This document shows, in pieces, positions 1-11,621 of a stretch of DNA of 64,000 bases; the first letter of the stretch is position 1; every line of letters begins with the position of its first letter. Source of the stretch: Avena insularis. Taxonomy: Eukaryota; Streptophyta; Magnoliopsida; Poales; Poaceae. The notes below the pieces were generated by a model that had not been told where the DNA came from, ran no database searches, and was given only the letters and a program-made list of their open reading frames with translations. A program made the position numbers and the translations under genes. The stretch is taken from assembly GCA_023614405.1 (NCBI GenBank), contig CM042689.1, positions 332,234,305 through 332,298,304 on the forward strand. Reading direction: 5' to 3'.

Positions 1-784
1 ACCAATAGAGGAATCTGAAATTCATATGGCTCCTACATATTTCTACGATTACTTATGATCGAATGAACCACTTACATACGATACCAATTTCCCTTTGTCT
101 CACGATAGTTTACTTATCCGAGGTTATGATCGCTTCAGATCTCTGCATACCTAGTTCAACCTCACATCGATAAGTACTCTTTCTCGCTCGTGATATGTGA
201 TCCCTTGTGAGCCAGTCACATGCTTGCAAGCTAATTGGATGACATTTCACCGAGAGGGCCCAGTATATCTATCCGCATATGGATGGACAAATCCCACTCT
301 TGATCCATGTGTCTCAACCAATACTTTCCAACACTCAATGCCACCTTTATAGCCACCCGATTAAAGGTGGTGTTTGATGTCATCAAAGCATCCTTCCGGT
401 GAAGGTGATATGCATGATCTCATGGTTGAAGGAATTAGGTTACTATGTATCAGAAAGCATATAGCAATTGAACTATTAAAATGACTTGATCTTTATGCTA
501 CGCTTATCTATAGGAGTATGTCCACCATATCATTCTCCTAATGATATGATCTTGTTGTTAATAACATCTCAATGTTCATGATAGGTAAACCACAATCATT
601 TATTAACCAACAAGCTAGTATTATGAAGAGGCTTTACTAGGGACTTCAATTTAAGTTTACAAATCACACAAGTATTAATGTTTCCTTGTTAATACTATTA
701 TAGCATGAATGTAAACATTTATCATAAACACAAAGATATAATAATAACTACATTTATTATTGCCTCTAGGGCATATCTCCAACA
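1..784 (-). mobile_element. Partial Copia 3' LTR (Angela/WIS/BARE-1 type)
   Basis: On the minus strand this begins TGTTGGAGATATGCCCTAG at 784 and runs off the left edge of the window. It is followed inward by a purine-rich tract and Copia pol, so it is the 3' LTR of a minus-strand element. Bases 1-784 match the right-hand part of the solo LTR at 36962-37753 almost throughout, so both belong to one subfamily. The superfamily is secure from the adjacent pol. The family name is recalled from the LTR start motif. Confidence 0.9.
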
Positions 785-799
785 GTCTCCCACTTGCAC
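785..799 (-). other. Polypurine tract of the Copia element
   Basis: The minus strand reads GTGCAAGTGGGAGAC immediately before the LTR start at 784. This is the position and composition expected of the plus-strand priming site of Angela/BARE-type Copia elements. Confidence 0.75.
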
Positions 800-3022
800 T
801 AGAGTCATATAATCTAGATTACATGGTAATATGCCGAACACCCATGGCAGTTTGGTGTTGGTCATGTTTTGCCCTCGGGAGAGGTTTAGTCAACGGATCC
901 GCCACATTCAGATCTGTGTGTACTTTGCAAATCTTTATGTCCCCATCTTGGACATGTTCTCGAATAGCATGAAAACGTAGCTTGATGTGCTTCATCTTCT
1001 TGTGTGACCTTGGTTCTTGCAAGCATTGGCTATGGCGCCCATGTTATCACAAAGAGATAGACATTGGGTCCAAGACTAGGAACCACACCCACTCAGTAAT
1101 GAACTCTTTCATCCATATCGCTTCTTGTGAAGCCTCCGAAGCAGCCATGTATTCCGATTCAGTTGAAGATCTCGCCACAACGCTTTGCTTTTCACTCCTC
1201 CAGCTAACTGCTGCACCATTCAAAGTAAATACGTATCCAGATTGTGATTTAGAATCATCCGGATCGGTGTTCCAACTAGCATCGGTGTAACCATTAACAA
1301 CGAGTTGTTCATCACCTCCATAAGAAAGAACCATATCCTTCGTTCTTCTCAAGTACTTAAGGATGTTTTTGACATCGTCCAATGATCCACTCCTGGATCA
1401 CTTTGATATCTGCTAGTTAAACTAACAGCATATGCAATGTTGGGTCTAGTACATAGCATGGCATACATTAGAGATCCTATGGCTGAGGCATAGGGAGTCT
1501 TACTCATCTTTTCTCTATCTTCTGCCGTTATCGGACTTTGAGTTTTACTCAAGGTCATATTGGGCAACATGGGCAAGAACCCTTTCTTGCTATCTTCCAT
1601 TCCAAACCTCTTTAGAACTTTGTCCAAATATGTACTTTAGACAATGATATTAGGCGCCTCGATCTATCTCTATAAATCTTTATGCCTAATATGTAAGCTG
1701 CTTCGCCAAGATCCTTCATTGAAAAACTATTATTCAAATATTCCTTGACACTATTAAGAAGGTCTACATCATTCCCAATCAACAATATGTCATCTACATA
1801 TAGTATTAAGAATGCTACAGAGCTCCCACTCACTTTCTTGTAAATACAAGTTTCTCCATAAGTTTGTATAAAACCAAAACTTTTGATCACCTTATCAAAA
1901 CGTTGATTCCAACTTCGGGATGCTTGCTTCAATCCATAGATGGACCGTTGAAGTTTGCATACCTTGTTAGCATCTTAGGATCGACAAAATCTTTGGGTTG
2001 CATCATATACAACTCTTCATCAATGTCTCCATTGAGGAATGCTGTTTTGACATCCATCTGCCATATCTCATAATCATAATATGCAGCGATTGCTAACATA
2101 ATCCTCACAGACTTTAGCTTCTGCACAGTGAGAAAGTCTCATCGTAGTCAACTCCTTGAATTTTTCGAAACCCTTTGCGACAAGTCGAGCTTTATAGATA
2201 GTAACATTACCATCAAGATCTGCTTTCTTCTTGAAAATCCATTTGTTCTCGACAGCCTTCCGCCATCGTAAGTCCACCAAAGTCCATACTTGGTTTTCGT
2301 ACATGGATCCAATCTCGGATTTCATGGCTTCTTGCCATTTGTTGGAATCTGGGCTCATCATCGCTTCCTCATATGTCGCAGGGTCATCGGTGTTGTCCAC
2401 CAACATGACACTCATAACGGGATCATACCAATCTGGAGCGGTACGAGTTCTCGTTGACCTGCGAGGCTATGTAGCAACTACAACCGAAGTTTCATGATCA
2501 TCATCATTAGCTTCCTCTCTTATTGGTGCAGGCACCACAGGAACTTCTTCCGGTGCTGCGCTACTCGCAATTTCGAGAGAAGGTTCGACAACCTCGTCGA
2601 GTTCTACTTTCCTTCCAGTCACTTCTTTCGAGAGAAATTCTTTCTCTAGAAAGGATCCATTCTTGGCAACGAAGATTTTGCCTTCGGATCTATGATAGAA
2701 GGTATACCCAATAGTTTCCTTCGGGTATCCTATGAAGACGCATTTTTCCGCTTTGGGTTCAAGCTTGTCTGGTTGTAACTTCTTTACATAGGCTTCGCAA
2801 CCCCAAACTTTAAGGAACGACAATTTAGGTTTCTTCCCAAACCATAATTCATATGGTGTCGTTTCAACGGATTTAGATGGTGCCCTATTTAAAGTGAATG
2901 CGGCTGTTTCTAATGCATAACCCCAAAATGATAGCGGTAAATCTGTAAGTGACATCATAGAACAAACCATATCTAAGAGAGTTCGATTACGACGTTCAGA
3001 CACACCATTACGTTGTAAACAG
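800..3022 (-). pseudogene. Broken Copia pol: integrase end, reverse transcriptase, RNase H
   Basis: Degraded polyprotein of a Copia retrotransposon. Reading leftward on the minus strand, 2467-3022 is the integrase C-terminal part (NGVSERRNRTLLD, then a GYTFYHRSEGKIFVAKN stretch). Fragments at 2074-2415 and 1929-2126 are N-terminal reverse transcriptase, including the WQMDVKTAFLNGD region. 1612-1932 holds the YVDDI catalytic box. 1349-1627 and 1047-1382 lead into RNase H (TDASWNTD, STESEYMAASEA). 819-1022 is the C-terminal tail ending near ADPLTKPLP. The pieces lie in different frames, so several frameshifts and stops make it non-functional. Gag, protease and the first part of integrase are absent because the sequence switches to Gypsy LTR at 3022/3023. 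Confidence 0.93.
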
Positions 3023-3983
3023 TAAACAGTCCACATGTTCCATGAACAAGAGACCGTTGTTTTGTCCCTAGTAGCAACAACACATCTACAACCGAAGATA
3101 TTTCTGTCACTTCCCTTGGAAACTAGAGCCATGAACCCACTATCGAGCATAAATACTCCCTCTTGGAGTCACTAGCAACTACTTGGCCAAGATAACCACT
3201 AGCAACAGAGAGCATGCAAGATCACAAACAACACAGACATGATAGCATCATAAAGATAAAACCATTAATCAAACCAACATAATAATCTCAATATCCATCG
3301 GATCCCCGTAAACACAACATGCATGATTACAAATAGATTACATCTTGATCATGAACGGAGCTCACGAGATCTATACATGAAAGCACAAAGGAGGAGATAC
3401 AACCATCTAGCTACTACATGGACCCATAGTCTAAGGTGGAACTACTCACGAATCATACCGGAGAGAAGGCCTCCGGGATGATCTCCCCTCCGGCAGGGTG
3501 CCGGGAAGAACTTCAGATCCCCCCGATCTAGGGACGATGGTGGCGGCGGCTACAAACGGTTTCGTGGATTTCTGATCGGGTACCCAGGGTTTCTGTATCG
3601 AGGGCTTATTATAGGCGAAGGGGCGAGATCGGGAGGCGGCCAGGGTGCCCAAACCCTAACCAGGCGCAGGGCTGGGCCACCCGCGCCTAGGGTGGGTCTG
3701 GCCCCCCTGGCTGGCCTTTCGGGCTCCCCTCTGGACTTCTTGTTCCCCACGGAAATTTATTGACTTTGTCCTTTGTCCCGTCCAATTCCGAGAATAATTC
3801 TTTACTAAATTTTCTGAAACCAAAAACAGCAGAAAACAGGCATCTGGCACTGTTGCAACTTGTTAATAGGTTAGTACCAGAAAACATGTAAAAAGAACCT
3901 CAAAGTGTGGACAAGTAAAGCAAAGTAGATACTAAACAAGCATGGAGCATCAAAAATTATAGATACGTTTCCAACGTATCAGC
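3023..3983 (-). mobile_element. Truncated 3' LTR of Gypsy element A
   Basis: The minus strand starts TGATACGTTGGAAACGTATC at 3983, directly after the tract TTAAGCTTGAGGATGC, which fits a polypurine tract. It aligns with 8097-9061, the 5' LTR of the same element, with scattered mismatches. The last roughly 560 bp of the LTR are missing: at 3023 it abuts Copia integrase. The junction carries a tandem TAAACAG TAAACAG (3016-3029). Confidence 0.9.
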
Positions 3984-6689
3984 ATCCTCAAGCTTAACTC
4001 CTGTTCGTCCTCGAGTAGGTAAGTGATAAAAGAATAATTTTTGAGGTGACATGTACCCTCACAATAAAGATCCAACCATTTGCAAGCATTGAAAGCTGGG
4101 ATCAAAGAACTCTAAACATGTGCATGAAAGATGGAGTTCTAACAATAGGACATAGTAATTATGCATGCAACATGGCAAGATACAAACAAAGATCATGAAT
4201 AATATGCATTGAAAAACGTTTGTTTGTTTCACATGCAGAAAACATAGCATAGTGGCAATCAGCTTGTCCCTCATAGAGTAGCAATATAATGCATAGGACA
4301 CCTGCAAAGTTCACAAGGGTGACTAGAAACAAATAGCACAAGAGCAAGTAATAACACAATATGCATCAATTAATAAGATTTGGAACACTGCACACAGAAT
4401 GACAACTATGCTCTCTTAATGGTGACTAAACGTAGAAGGTGGAGACTTAATAATGGTGGAAGAAAGGCCTTTTTGTAAAGGAAGCGGGGATTACAAGTTT
4501 CAAAAAGAGCTTCCAAAAATTATGGTACTTGTTAGCTTTCAGCCCTCATTGCCCCTATCGTAAGCATCTTGAAGTGGTTAAGGTTAAAGTGGCAAAGCTG
4601 GAGTATATGCTTGAAGAAGTATAAGTTGGCAATCTCATACCCCTTGAATACGAGGGCCACACCTCATGCATACTCAACTTTGGGTCCAGGTAAGTTCTTG
4701 TCACTGTAAGTATTTGCACATCATTGAGAACCACTAACGGGGTACCCCTTGCACATCGCACAGGAGCTTTCCCATAACTAAAATGACAAGGCAAGCAGAC
4801 AATGAGCATCTCAGCCATTCTTCTTATGTACCATGGGAATATGGTGCTTTTTTCTCTCTTTCCTCTTTTCTCAATGTGTCTCTTTTTTTATAAGAAGAAT
4901 GCTTCATAGATGTCACTATGGTGATGCTGCAAGTTTCCACCATGATTAGGCATGGCTTAGGCTAGCGGCCCAGGCGTTTCTCTAACATAGGATACAAACT
5001 CCATGGACTTACAAGTTCCCTCTTTATTACACATCGGTGACATCCATAGACAAAAGAACATGACATCAACTGAGTACAACAAGGTATAAGTGCAATGTTG
5101 AAAACGTTCCCCGTGACAGCACGGTTCTACTAATTTTAACTTATAAGTGCAAGCATATACAACAAAGTTGTCACAATGGTTCAAGTTTATTAGGAGTAAA
5201 TAATAAAGTGTGCCATCAAGTTCATGAGGGCTTTAATCACTAAGTTTTCACATAACAAAATAGTTTTTAATTGGAAAATAGATGAAAACAAGAATATACT
5301 TTGGAGTGGTGTAACACACCATGCGTAGGAGTTTATAGTGGACACTTTGGAATAACTTGGTTTCTTGGGAGTTGGAAGCATGAGTAGAACTTACTCATAC
5401 AAGTGGAGGCTAGCAAAAGACTGGGAGCAACCAACTAAGAGAGCAATAATGTCCAAAATTATGCAATGCAACAAAGAAAACTAATCAAAGCAAAGAGTGG
5501 TACTACAAGTCAAGGACTAAATGATTATAGACGCTAATGGTGACTTGTCATAGTCATAACATGGTGTGAGCATGTGCCAATTCAACCCAAGCAAAACATC
5601 AAAGGAGAATACCACAATACTATGCTTTTGCATGCTAAAACAACGCATAATTTCTTCAAGGCACACTAAGCAATCCCAATTGTTTGGAACAAGACATGCT
5701 ATAGCAATAATCACTAAGCATAATTCTAAAACAACACCTAGCATGTCATGCTAAAGTCTAAGTCACAGTCAATGCAAGCTCCTCTTGTACTTCAAGCAAG
5801 AACTTACTACTCCTTTCCAAACACCAAGAAAACTTATTTGCAAAACAACACAGCGAGAATGGGGGTCCAAACTACTAAACAAACTAAGCAAATCAAACGA
5901 AAACTAAGACGCTCCAATAACAACACAACTGTGCATGAAACAATAAAACAAAGTGTCTAGACAGACCTGAGCTTTTTATTGATGAAGAAGGGGATGCCTT
6001 GGGCATCCCCAAGCTTTGACGCTTGTACCTCTTGGATATTTCTTGGGGTGACACCATGGTGTCATCCCCAAGCTTGAGCTTTTTTCCATTCTTCATCTCA
6101 TTGCATCATTCTCTCTTTACACCTGAAATTTTTCCTTCATACAAAACTTCACAGAATTCTTCATTAGCAACATTAGCTTATTCAAAAGTCATTAACAACA
6201 AGGATTTTCACTAAAAACACAAGCTACTGTAGTAACCCCTTCAAAGAAACTCAATTTACCTGAAGAGAGCTCAAAAAGGAATCAATTAGAAGCAAATGCA
6301 AATAATGGCAGAAATCTGTCAAAACAGACCAGCAGGTAGAAACAAAAATTTTCGAACATCTTATGTTGCTCAAATAAAAAAGTGTTGAACTAACGGAAGT
6401 TAGCCAACATACTGGGGGATTTATTCGTAAATCTGGATCTCAATACGAGTTACAGAGCCTCCTCACGAATGTTTTTGGTGGAGGACAGAAATCTGTTTCG
6501 GGACAGCAACTCCCCAAATCTTACTTCCCTCTCATTAGAGATCATCCTTGGCACAAAAAGCAAACAAAAAGGATAAGGAGAGGTTATTACAGTAGTAATA
6601 ACTTCCAAGACTCAAGGAAACTCTTGGGTTATCTCCCAACAAGTACTTTTCTTTAACGCATTTAAGTTAGGCAGAAGAAGCAAGAAGAA
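3984..6689 (-). mobile_element. Non-coding 3' internal region of Gypsy element A
   Basis: About 2.7 kb between the stop of the internal ORF and the 3' LTR, with no credible reading frame. It is colinear with 11622-14361 (element B) and, inverted, 19964-22667 (element C). It includes a pair of strong inverted repeats at 5990-6010 and 6045-6069 followed on the minus strand by CATCAATAAAAAGC. No reverse transcriptase, RNase H or integrase was recognised, so the element looks non-autonomous. Confidence 0.85.
5990..6069 (-). repeat. Twin hairpins in the Gypsy A 3' region
   Basis: First stem: GGGGATGCC (5990-5998) pairs with GGCATCCCC (6002-6010), a perfect 9-bp stem with a 3-nt loop. Second stem: GGGGTGACACC (6045-6055) pairs with GGTGTCATCCCC (6058-6069), imperfect by one extra T. 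Equivalent pairs lie at 13643-13712 (B) and 20600-20681 (C). On the element's sense strand an AATAAA-like motif follows a few bases after the first stem. Confidence 0.8.
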
Positions 6690-7367
6690 TCAAGTATTTT
6701 CAAATGAGGAAGCATTAACATTCATACTTGCAAAATCTTCAACTGTGAAAGGTATCTCATCTAAATGAGTTTTGGAGGATCCTTTCTCGTCTCTCTTTGG
6801 TCTACTACCTTCATCAAAAAGATTTTCAGGGGCAATCCAATCAAAGTTATTTTCAAAGGCTTCATGCATTCCAACAAGCTTATAGGGTATGGATATATTG
6901 AATTCCTTAGGCTTAGTTTTATCATAAATACCCACAACATCTACATTTGAACCTAGCATATTGAAATGTTCAAAAACCTTTTTGTCCTCCCTAGAAACAT
7001 CATGGAATTCTTTTGATAAAGTTTCAAGGATGAATTCCCTTTTTTCAACATTCTTCTCTTCTTTTAGTTTTAGGAATAAGAATTGTATGAAGGGGTTAAG
7101 GCTAACAAACCTTGCCTCCACCATATGAACTAAAGAAGCTACAACAATCTCATAACTAGGAGCAAATTCAGCTATAGATTTATCCTCAGTATCCTCATGT
7201 TTGCTAGCATAATTAAATAATTCTTCAATATTATCTTTCCCAATTATGGAGCCACTACCTATTGCAAGATTTTTCAGAGCAAACTGGGGGAGCAACATGG
7301 TGAGATAGAGCAAGGTGGCAACTAGAGCAGGAACTAATTTTTTTGTGTTTTTGAATAAGGCAAGCAA
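6690..7367 (-). CDS. Unrecognised 225-codon ORF of Gypsy element A
   Basis: Intact open frame in the position where element B has gag-protease. I do not recognise a domain. No zinc knuckle, DLG/DSG protease motif or RT motif is visible. The product is hydrophilic and rich in E, K, F and N after a short hydrophobic N-terminal stretch. Its first codons (FKNTKKLVPALVAT) and last codons (NVNASSFENT) match the corresponding edges of the coding regions in B and C, while the middle is unlike either. So it occupies the family's coding slot with a different module. No splice sites were identified. It could be a captured host sequence or a strongly diverged accessory ORF of the retrotransposon. Whether it is expressed cannot be judged here. 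Confidence 0.5.
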   Translation of the reverse strand: MLALFKNTKKLVPALVATLLYLTMLLPQFALKNLAIGSGSIIGKDNIEELFNYASKHEDTEDKSIAEFAPSYEIVVASLVHMVEARFVSLNPFIQFLFLKLKEEKNVEKREFILETLSKEFHDVSREDKKVFEHFNMLGSNVDVVGIYDKTKPKEFNISIPYKLVGMHEAFENNFDWIAPENLFDEGSRPKRDEKGSSKTHLDEIPFTVEDFASMNVNASSFENT

Positions 7368-7499
7368 ACCAAACTAGACTAATTTTTTGGGGTTTTTTGA
7401 AAAGAGGCAAACAAAACCAAGCAAAAGAAACAAAGCAAACTAAAAACAAAGTAAAGAGAAAGGAAGTGAAGGACTCCCCTAGTGAAGACGTCCTTAGCC

Positions 7500-7517
7500 T
7501 CCCCGGCAACGGCGCCA
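7500..7517 (-). other. tRNA-Asp primer binding site of Gypsy A
   Basis: The minus strand reads TGGCGCCGTTGCCGGGGA, complementary to the 3' end of plant tRNA-Asp(GUC) including CCA. It lies 8 nt inside the 5' LTR end at 7526. Confidence 0.88.
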
Positions 7518-7525
7518 GAAACTCT

Positions 7526-9061
7526 TGATGATGCTCGACATGGCACTTCGTTGGTAACCCCAAGCGCAGGGTGTGTGAAGAGCAAGCAGCAAGTTCCCCC
7601 TCAGTTGAGACCGAGGTTATAGAACCAGAAGGAGGAAGGAAATGTCACACGGGTGTTGCAAACAACATGGAGACCTGCACAACAAAAACTCAAGACTTTG
7701 CCCCAACGAATCAGTGAGGTTGTCAAGCTCACCGGTTTGTTGTAACAAAGGATTAAACATATGGTGTGGAAGGTAATGGTTTGCAGCAAGTAAACAAGTA
7801 TCAGTGGAAGATGTATCAATGGTAAAGATTGGACCGGGGTCCATAGTTCACTAGAGGTGCTCTCCTTAGATAAACAACATGGCATGAAGTGTAAACAAAT
7901 TACAGCGGAGCAATTGACAGGAACTGAGCAAGGCATAACAATGCAATTACTAGCCAGAAAGATCCTATGAGGTTGATTGGGCAATACAACAATATACATA
8001 GACATCTATGACTAGAAGTCCACCTTCAGGTTATCATCTGACCCCCCCTCTAGTATTAAGTTGCAAGCAACAGACAACTGCTTTAAGCAAAGTGTGTAAG
8101 ATAAACAGTCCACATGTTCCATGAACAAGAGACTGTTGTTTTATCCCTAGTAGCAATAGCACATCTACAACCGAAGAGATTTATGTCACTTCCCTTGTAA
8201 ACTAGAGGCATGAACCCACTATCGAGCATAAATACTCCCTCTTGGAGTCACTAGCAACTACTTGGCCAAGATAACCACTAGCAACGGAGAGCATGCAAGA
8301 TCACAAACAACACAGACATGATAGAATCATAAAGATAAAACCATTAATAAAACCAACATAATAATCTCAATATCCATCGGATCCCCGCAAACACAACATG
8401 CATGATTACAAATAGATTAGATCTTAATCATGAACGGAGCTCACAAGATCTATACATGAAAGCACAAAGGAGGAGATACAACCATCTAGCTACTACATGG
8501 ACCCATAGTCCAATGTGGAACTACTCACGAATCATACTGGAGAGAAGGCCTCCGAGATGATCTCCCCTCCGGTAGGGTGCCGGGAAGAACTTCAGATCCC
8601 CCCCGATCTAGGGACGATGGTGGCGGCGGCTACGGACAGTTTCGTGGATTTCTGATCGGGTATCTAGGGTTTCTGTATCGAGGGCTTCTTATAGGCAAAG
8701 GGGCGAGACCGGGAGGTGGCCAGGGTGCCCAAACCCTAGCCAGGCGTGGGGCTGGGCCACCCACGCCTAGGGTGGGTCTGGCCCCCTTGGCTGGCCTTCC
8801 GGGCTCCCCTGTGGACTTCTTGTTCCCCACGGAAAGTTATTGACTTTGTCCTTCGTCCCGTCCAATTCCGAGAATATTTCTTTACTAACTTTTCTGAAAC
8901 CAAAAACAGCAGAAAACAGGCATCTGGCACTGTTGCAACTTGTTAATAGGTTAGTACCAGAAAACATGTAAAAAGCACCTCAAAGTGTGGACAAGTAAAG
9001 CAAAGTAGATACTAAACAAGCATGGAGCATCAAAAATTATAGATACGTTTCCAACGTATCA
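7526..9061 (-). mobile_element. 5' LTR of Gypsy element A
   Basis: Complete LTR of 1536 bp. The minus strand runs from TGATACGTTGGAAACG at 9061 to ...CATCA at 7526, next to the tRNA-Asp primer site. It is homologous to the LTRs of B and C. The right flank ACAAT (9062-9066) would be one target-site copy. The left copy was lost with the truncated 3' LTR. Confidence 0.92.
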
Positions 9062-9308
9062 ACAATCCACTTGTTCCATGAACAAGAGACAGTTGTTTTA
9101 TCCCTAGTGGCAACAACACATCTACAACCGAAGAGATTTCTGTCACTTCCCTTGGAAACTAGAGGCATGAACCCACTATCGAGCATAAATACCCCCTCTT
9201 GGAGTCACTAACAACTACTTGGCCAAGATAGCTACTAACAACGAAGAGCATGCAAGATCACAAACAACACAGACATGATAGAACCAAATAGACAAAACCA
9301 TTAATCAA
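9062..9308 (-). mobile_element. Gypsy LTR fragment
   Basis: Homologous to an internal part of the same Gypsy LTR (compare 8101-8350 and 10673-10915). It starts within the LTR directly beside element A and stops at ATTAATCAATC (9308). It is most simply the right half of an older LTR into which A inserted. Confidence 0.8.
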
Positions 9309-9456
9309 TCCTCCCGAAGAGGATACAGAGGCTCGCGCAATCGATGCCAAGCACGACGAGGCCACCCTTCTGGCCATGGATAGAGGCGGTGGTCCTTCGC
9401 CGTTGCTTGGAGAACGTTGGGGGGAGAAGAAGTTCCAGGAACTCCCCAACGCCCCG
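9309..9456 (+). other. Short unidentified coding-like fragment
   Basis: 148 bp not matching any other repeat in the window, between a Gypsy LTR scrap and the start of element C. One plus frame is open throughout (starting EEDTEARAIDAKHDEATLL) and GC content is higher than its surroundings. It may be a scrap of a gene or of a transposon protein. I cannot identify it. Confidence 0.4.
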
Positions 9457-10064
9457 TGATACGTCGGAAACGTATCTATAATTTTTTATGCTCCATGCTT
9501 GTTTAGTATCTACTTTGCTTTGCTTTGTCTACACTTTGAGGTGTTTTTATATCTTTTCTATAACTAACCTATTAACAAGTTGCCACAGTGCCAGTTGCCT
9601 GCTTTTCTTGCTTTTTGGTTCGAGCGAAAATCAATATTCTCGAAATTGGACAGGACAAAAGCCAAAGTCAATATTTTACTGTGGGGGACACGAATCCAGA
9701 AGACGAGACAGAGAGGTGCCAGAGGGCCACCACACCCTCCCAGGCGCGGGCTAGGGTGGACCCGCGCCTAGGCAGGGTGTGGCCCCCTTGGTCGCCTCCT
9801 GGCCTCGTCTCTTTGCCTATAAGAAGCCCCCGATGCAGAAACCCTAAGTACCCGATCAAAACTCCACGAAACCTTCTATAGCCGCCGCCATCGTCATCCC
9901 TAGATTGGAGGGATCTGAAGTTCTTCCCGGCACCCTGCCGGAGGGGAAATCATCCCGGAGGCCTTCTCTCCGGTATGAAGTGTGAGTAGTTCCACCTTGG
10001 ACTATGGGTCCATGTAGTAGCTAGATTTTTGTATCTCCTCCTTGTGCTTTCATGTATAGATCTT
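9457..10064 (+). mobile_element. 5' LTR of element C, left part
   Basis: Begins TGATACGTCGGAAACG and stops at ATAGATCTT, where element B is inserted. The LTR continues at 18165 with GTGAGATCCGTTCATG. The five bases ATCTT (10060-10064) are repeated at 18160-18164. Confidence 0.92.
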
Positions 10065-11621
10065 TGATGCAGCACTGAGTTGATGTAGGAGCGCTTCGTT
10101 GGGAACCCCAAGAGCAAGGTGTGAAGCCGCATAGCCACAAGTTTTCCTCAGTAAGAAACCGAGGTTATCAAACCAGTAGGAGGAAGGAAACGTCACACAG
10201 GTGTTGCAAGCAACACGGAGACCTGCACAACACAAATCAAGACTTTTCCCCAACGAATCAGTGAGGTTATCAAGCTAACCGGTTTGTTGTAACAAAGGAT
10301 TAAACATATGGTGTGGAAGGTAATGGTGGTTTGCAACAAGTAAACAAGTAACAGTGGAAGATGTATCAATGATAAAGAATGGACCGGGGTCCATAGTTCA
10401 CTAGAGGTGCTTTCCTTAGATAAACAACATGGCATGAAGGGTAAACAAATTACATTAGGGCAATTGACAGGAATTGAGCAAGGCATAACAATGCAATTAC
10501 TAGTCAGAAAGATCCTATGAGATTCGTTTGGGCAATACAACAAGATACATAGACCGCCATCCAACTGCATCTATGACTAGAAGTCCACCTTCAGGTTATC
10601 ATCTGAACCCCCTCCAGTATTAAGTTGCAAGCAACATACAACTGCTTTAAGCAAAGTGTGTAAGGTAAACAGTCCACATGTTCCATGAATAAGAGACCGT
10701 TGTTTTCTCCCTAGTAGCAACAACACATCTACTGAAGAGATTATTGTCACTTCCCTTGGAAACTAGAGGCATGAACCCACTATCGAGCATGAATACCCCC
10801 TCTTGGAGTCACTAGTAACTACTCGACCAAGATAGATACTAACAACGGAGAGCATGCAAGATCACAAACAACACAGACATGATAGAATCATAAAGACAAA
10901 ACCATTAATCAAACCAACATAATAATCTCAATATCCATCGGATCCCCACAAACACAACATGCATGATTACAAATAGATTAGATCTTGATCATGAACGGAG
11001 CTCACAAGATCTATACATGAAAGCACAAGGAGGAGATACAACCGTCTAGCTACTACATGGACCCATAGTCCAAGGTGGAACTACTCACGCATCATACCAG
11101 AGAGAAGGCCTCTGGGATGATCTCCCCTCCGGCAGGGTGCCGGGAAGAACTTCAGATCCCCCCGATCTAGGGACGACGGTGGCGGTGGCTACAGAACATT
11201 TCATGGAGATTTGATCGGGTACTTAGGGTTTCTGCATCGGGGGCTTTTTATAGGCGAAGGGGGAGGCTGAGGCGGTGGCTAGGGGCCCCACACCCTGCCT
11301 AGGCGCGGGGCAGGGCCCACCCATGCCTAGGGGGGTGCGGGTGCCCTGGCATGCCTCTTTGGCTCCCCTCTGGACTTCTTGTTCCCCATGGAAAGTTATT
11401 GACTTTGACGTTTGTCCCGTCCAATTCCGAGAATATTTCTTTACTAGCTTTTCTGGAACCAAAAACAGCAGAAAACAGGCAACTGGCACTGTGGCAACTT
11501 GTTAATAGGTTAGTACCAGAAAACATGTAAAAAGCACCTCAAAGTGTAGACAAAGCAAAGCAAAGTAGATACTAAACAAGCATGGAGCATCAAAAAATAT
11601 TGATACGTTTCCGACGTATCA
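10065..11621 (-). mobile_element. 3' LTR of Gypsy element B
   Basis: 1557 bp. The minus strand starts TGATACGTCGGAAACG preceded by TTAAGCTTAGGGATGCT, a polypurine-tract position, and ends ...GCATCA at 10065. It is closely similar along its length to 16615-18159. Confidence 0.92.
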
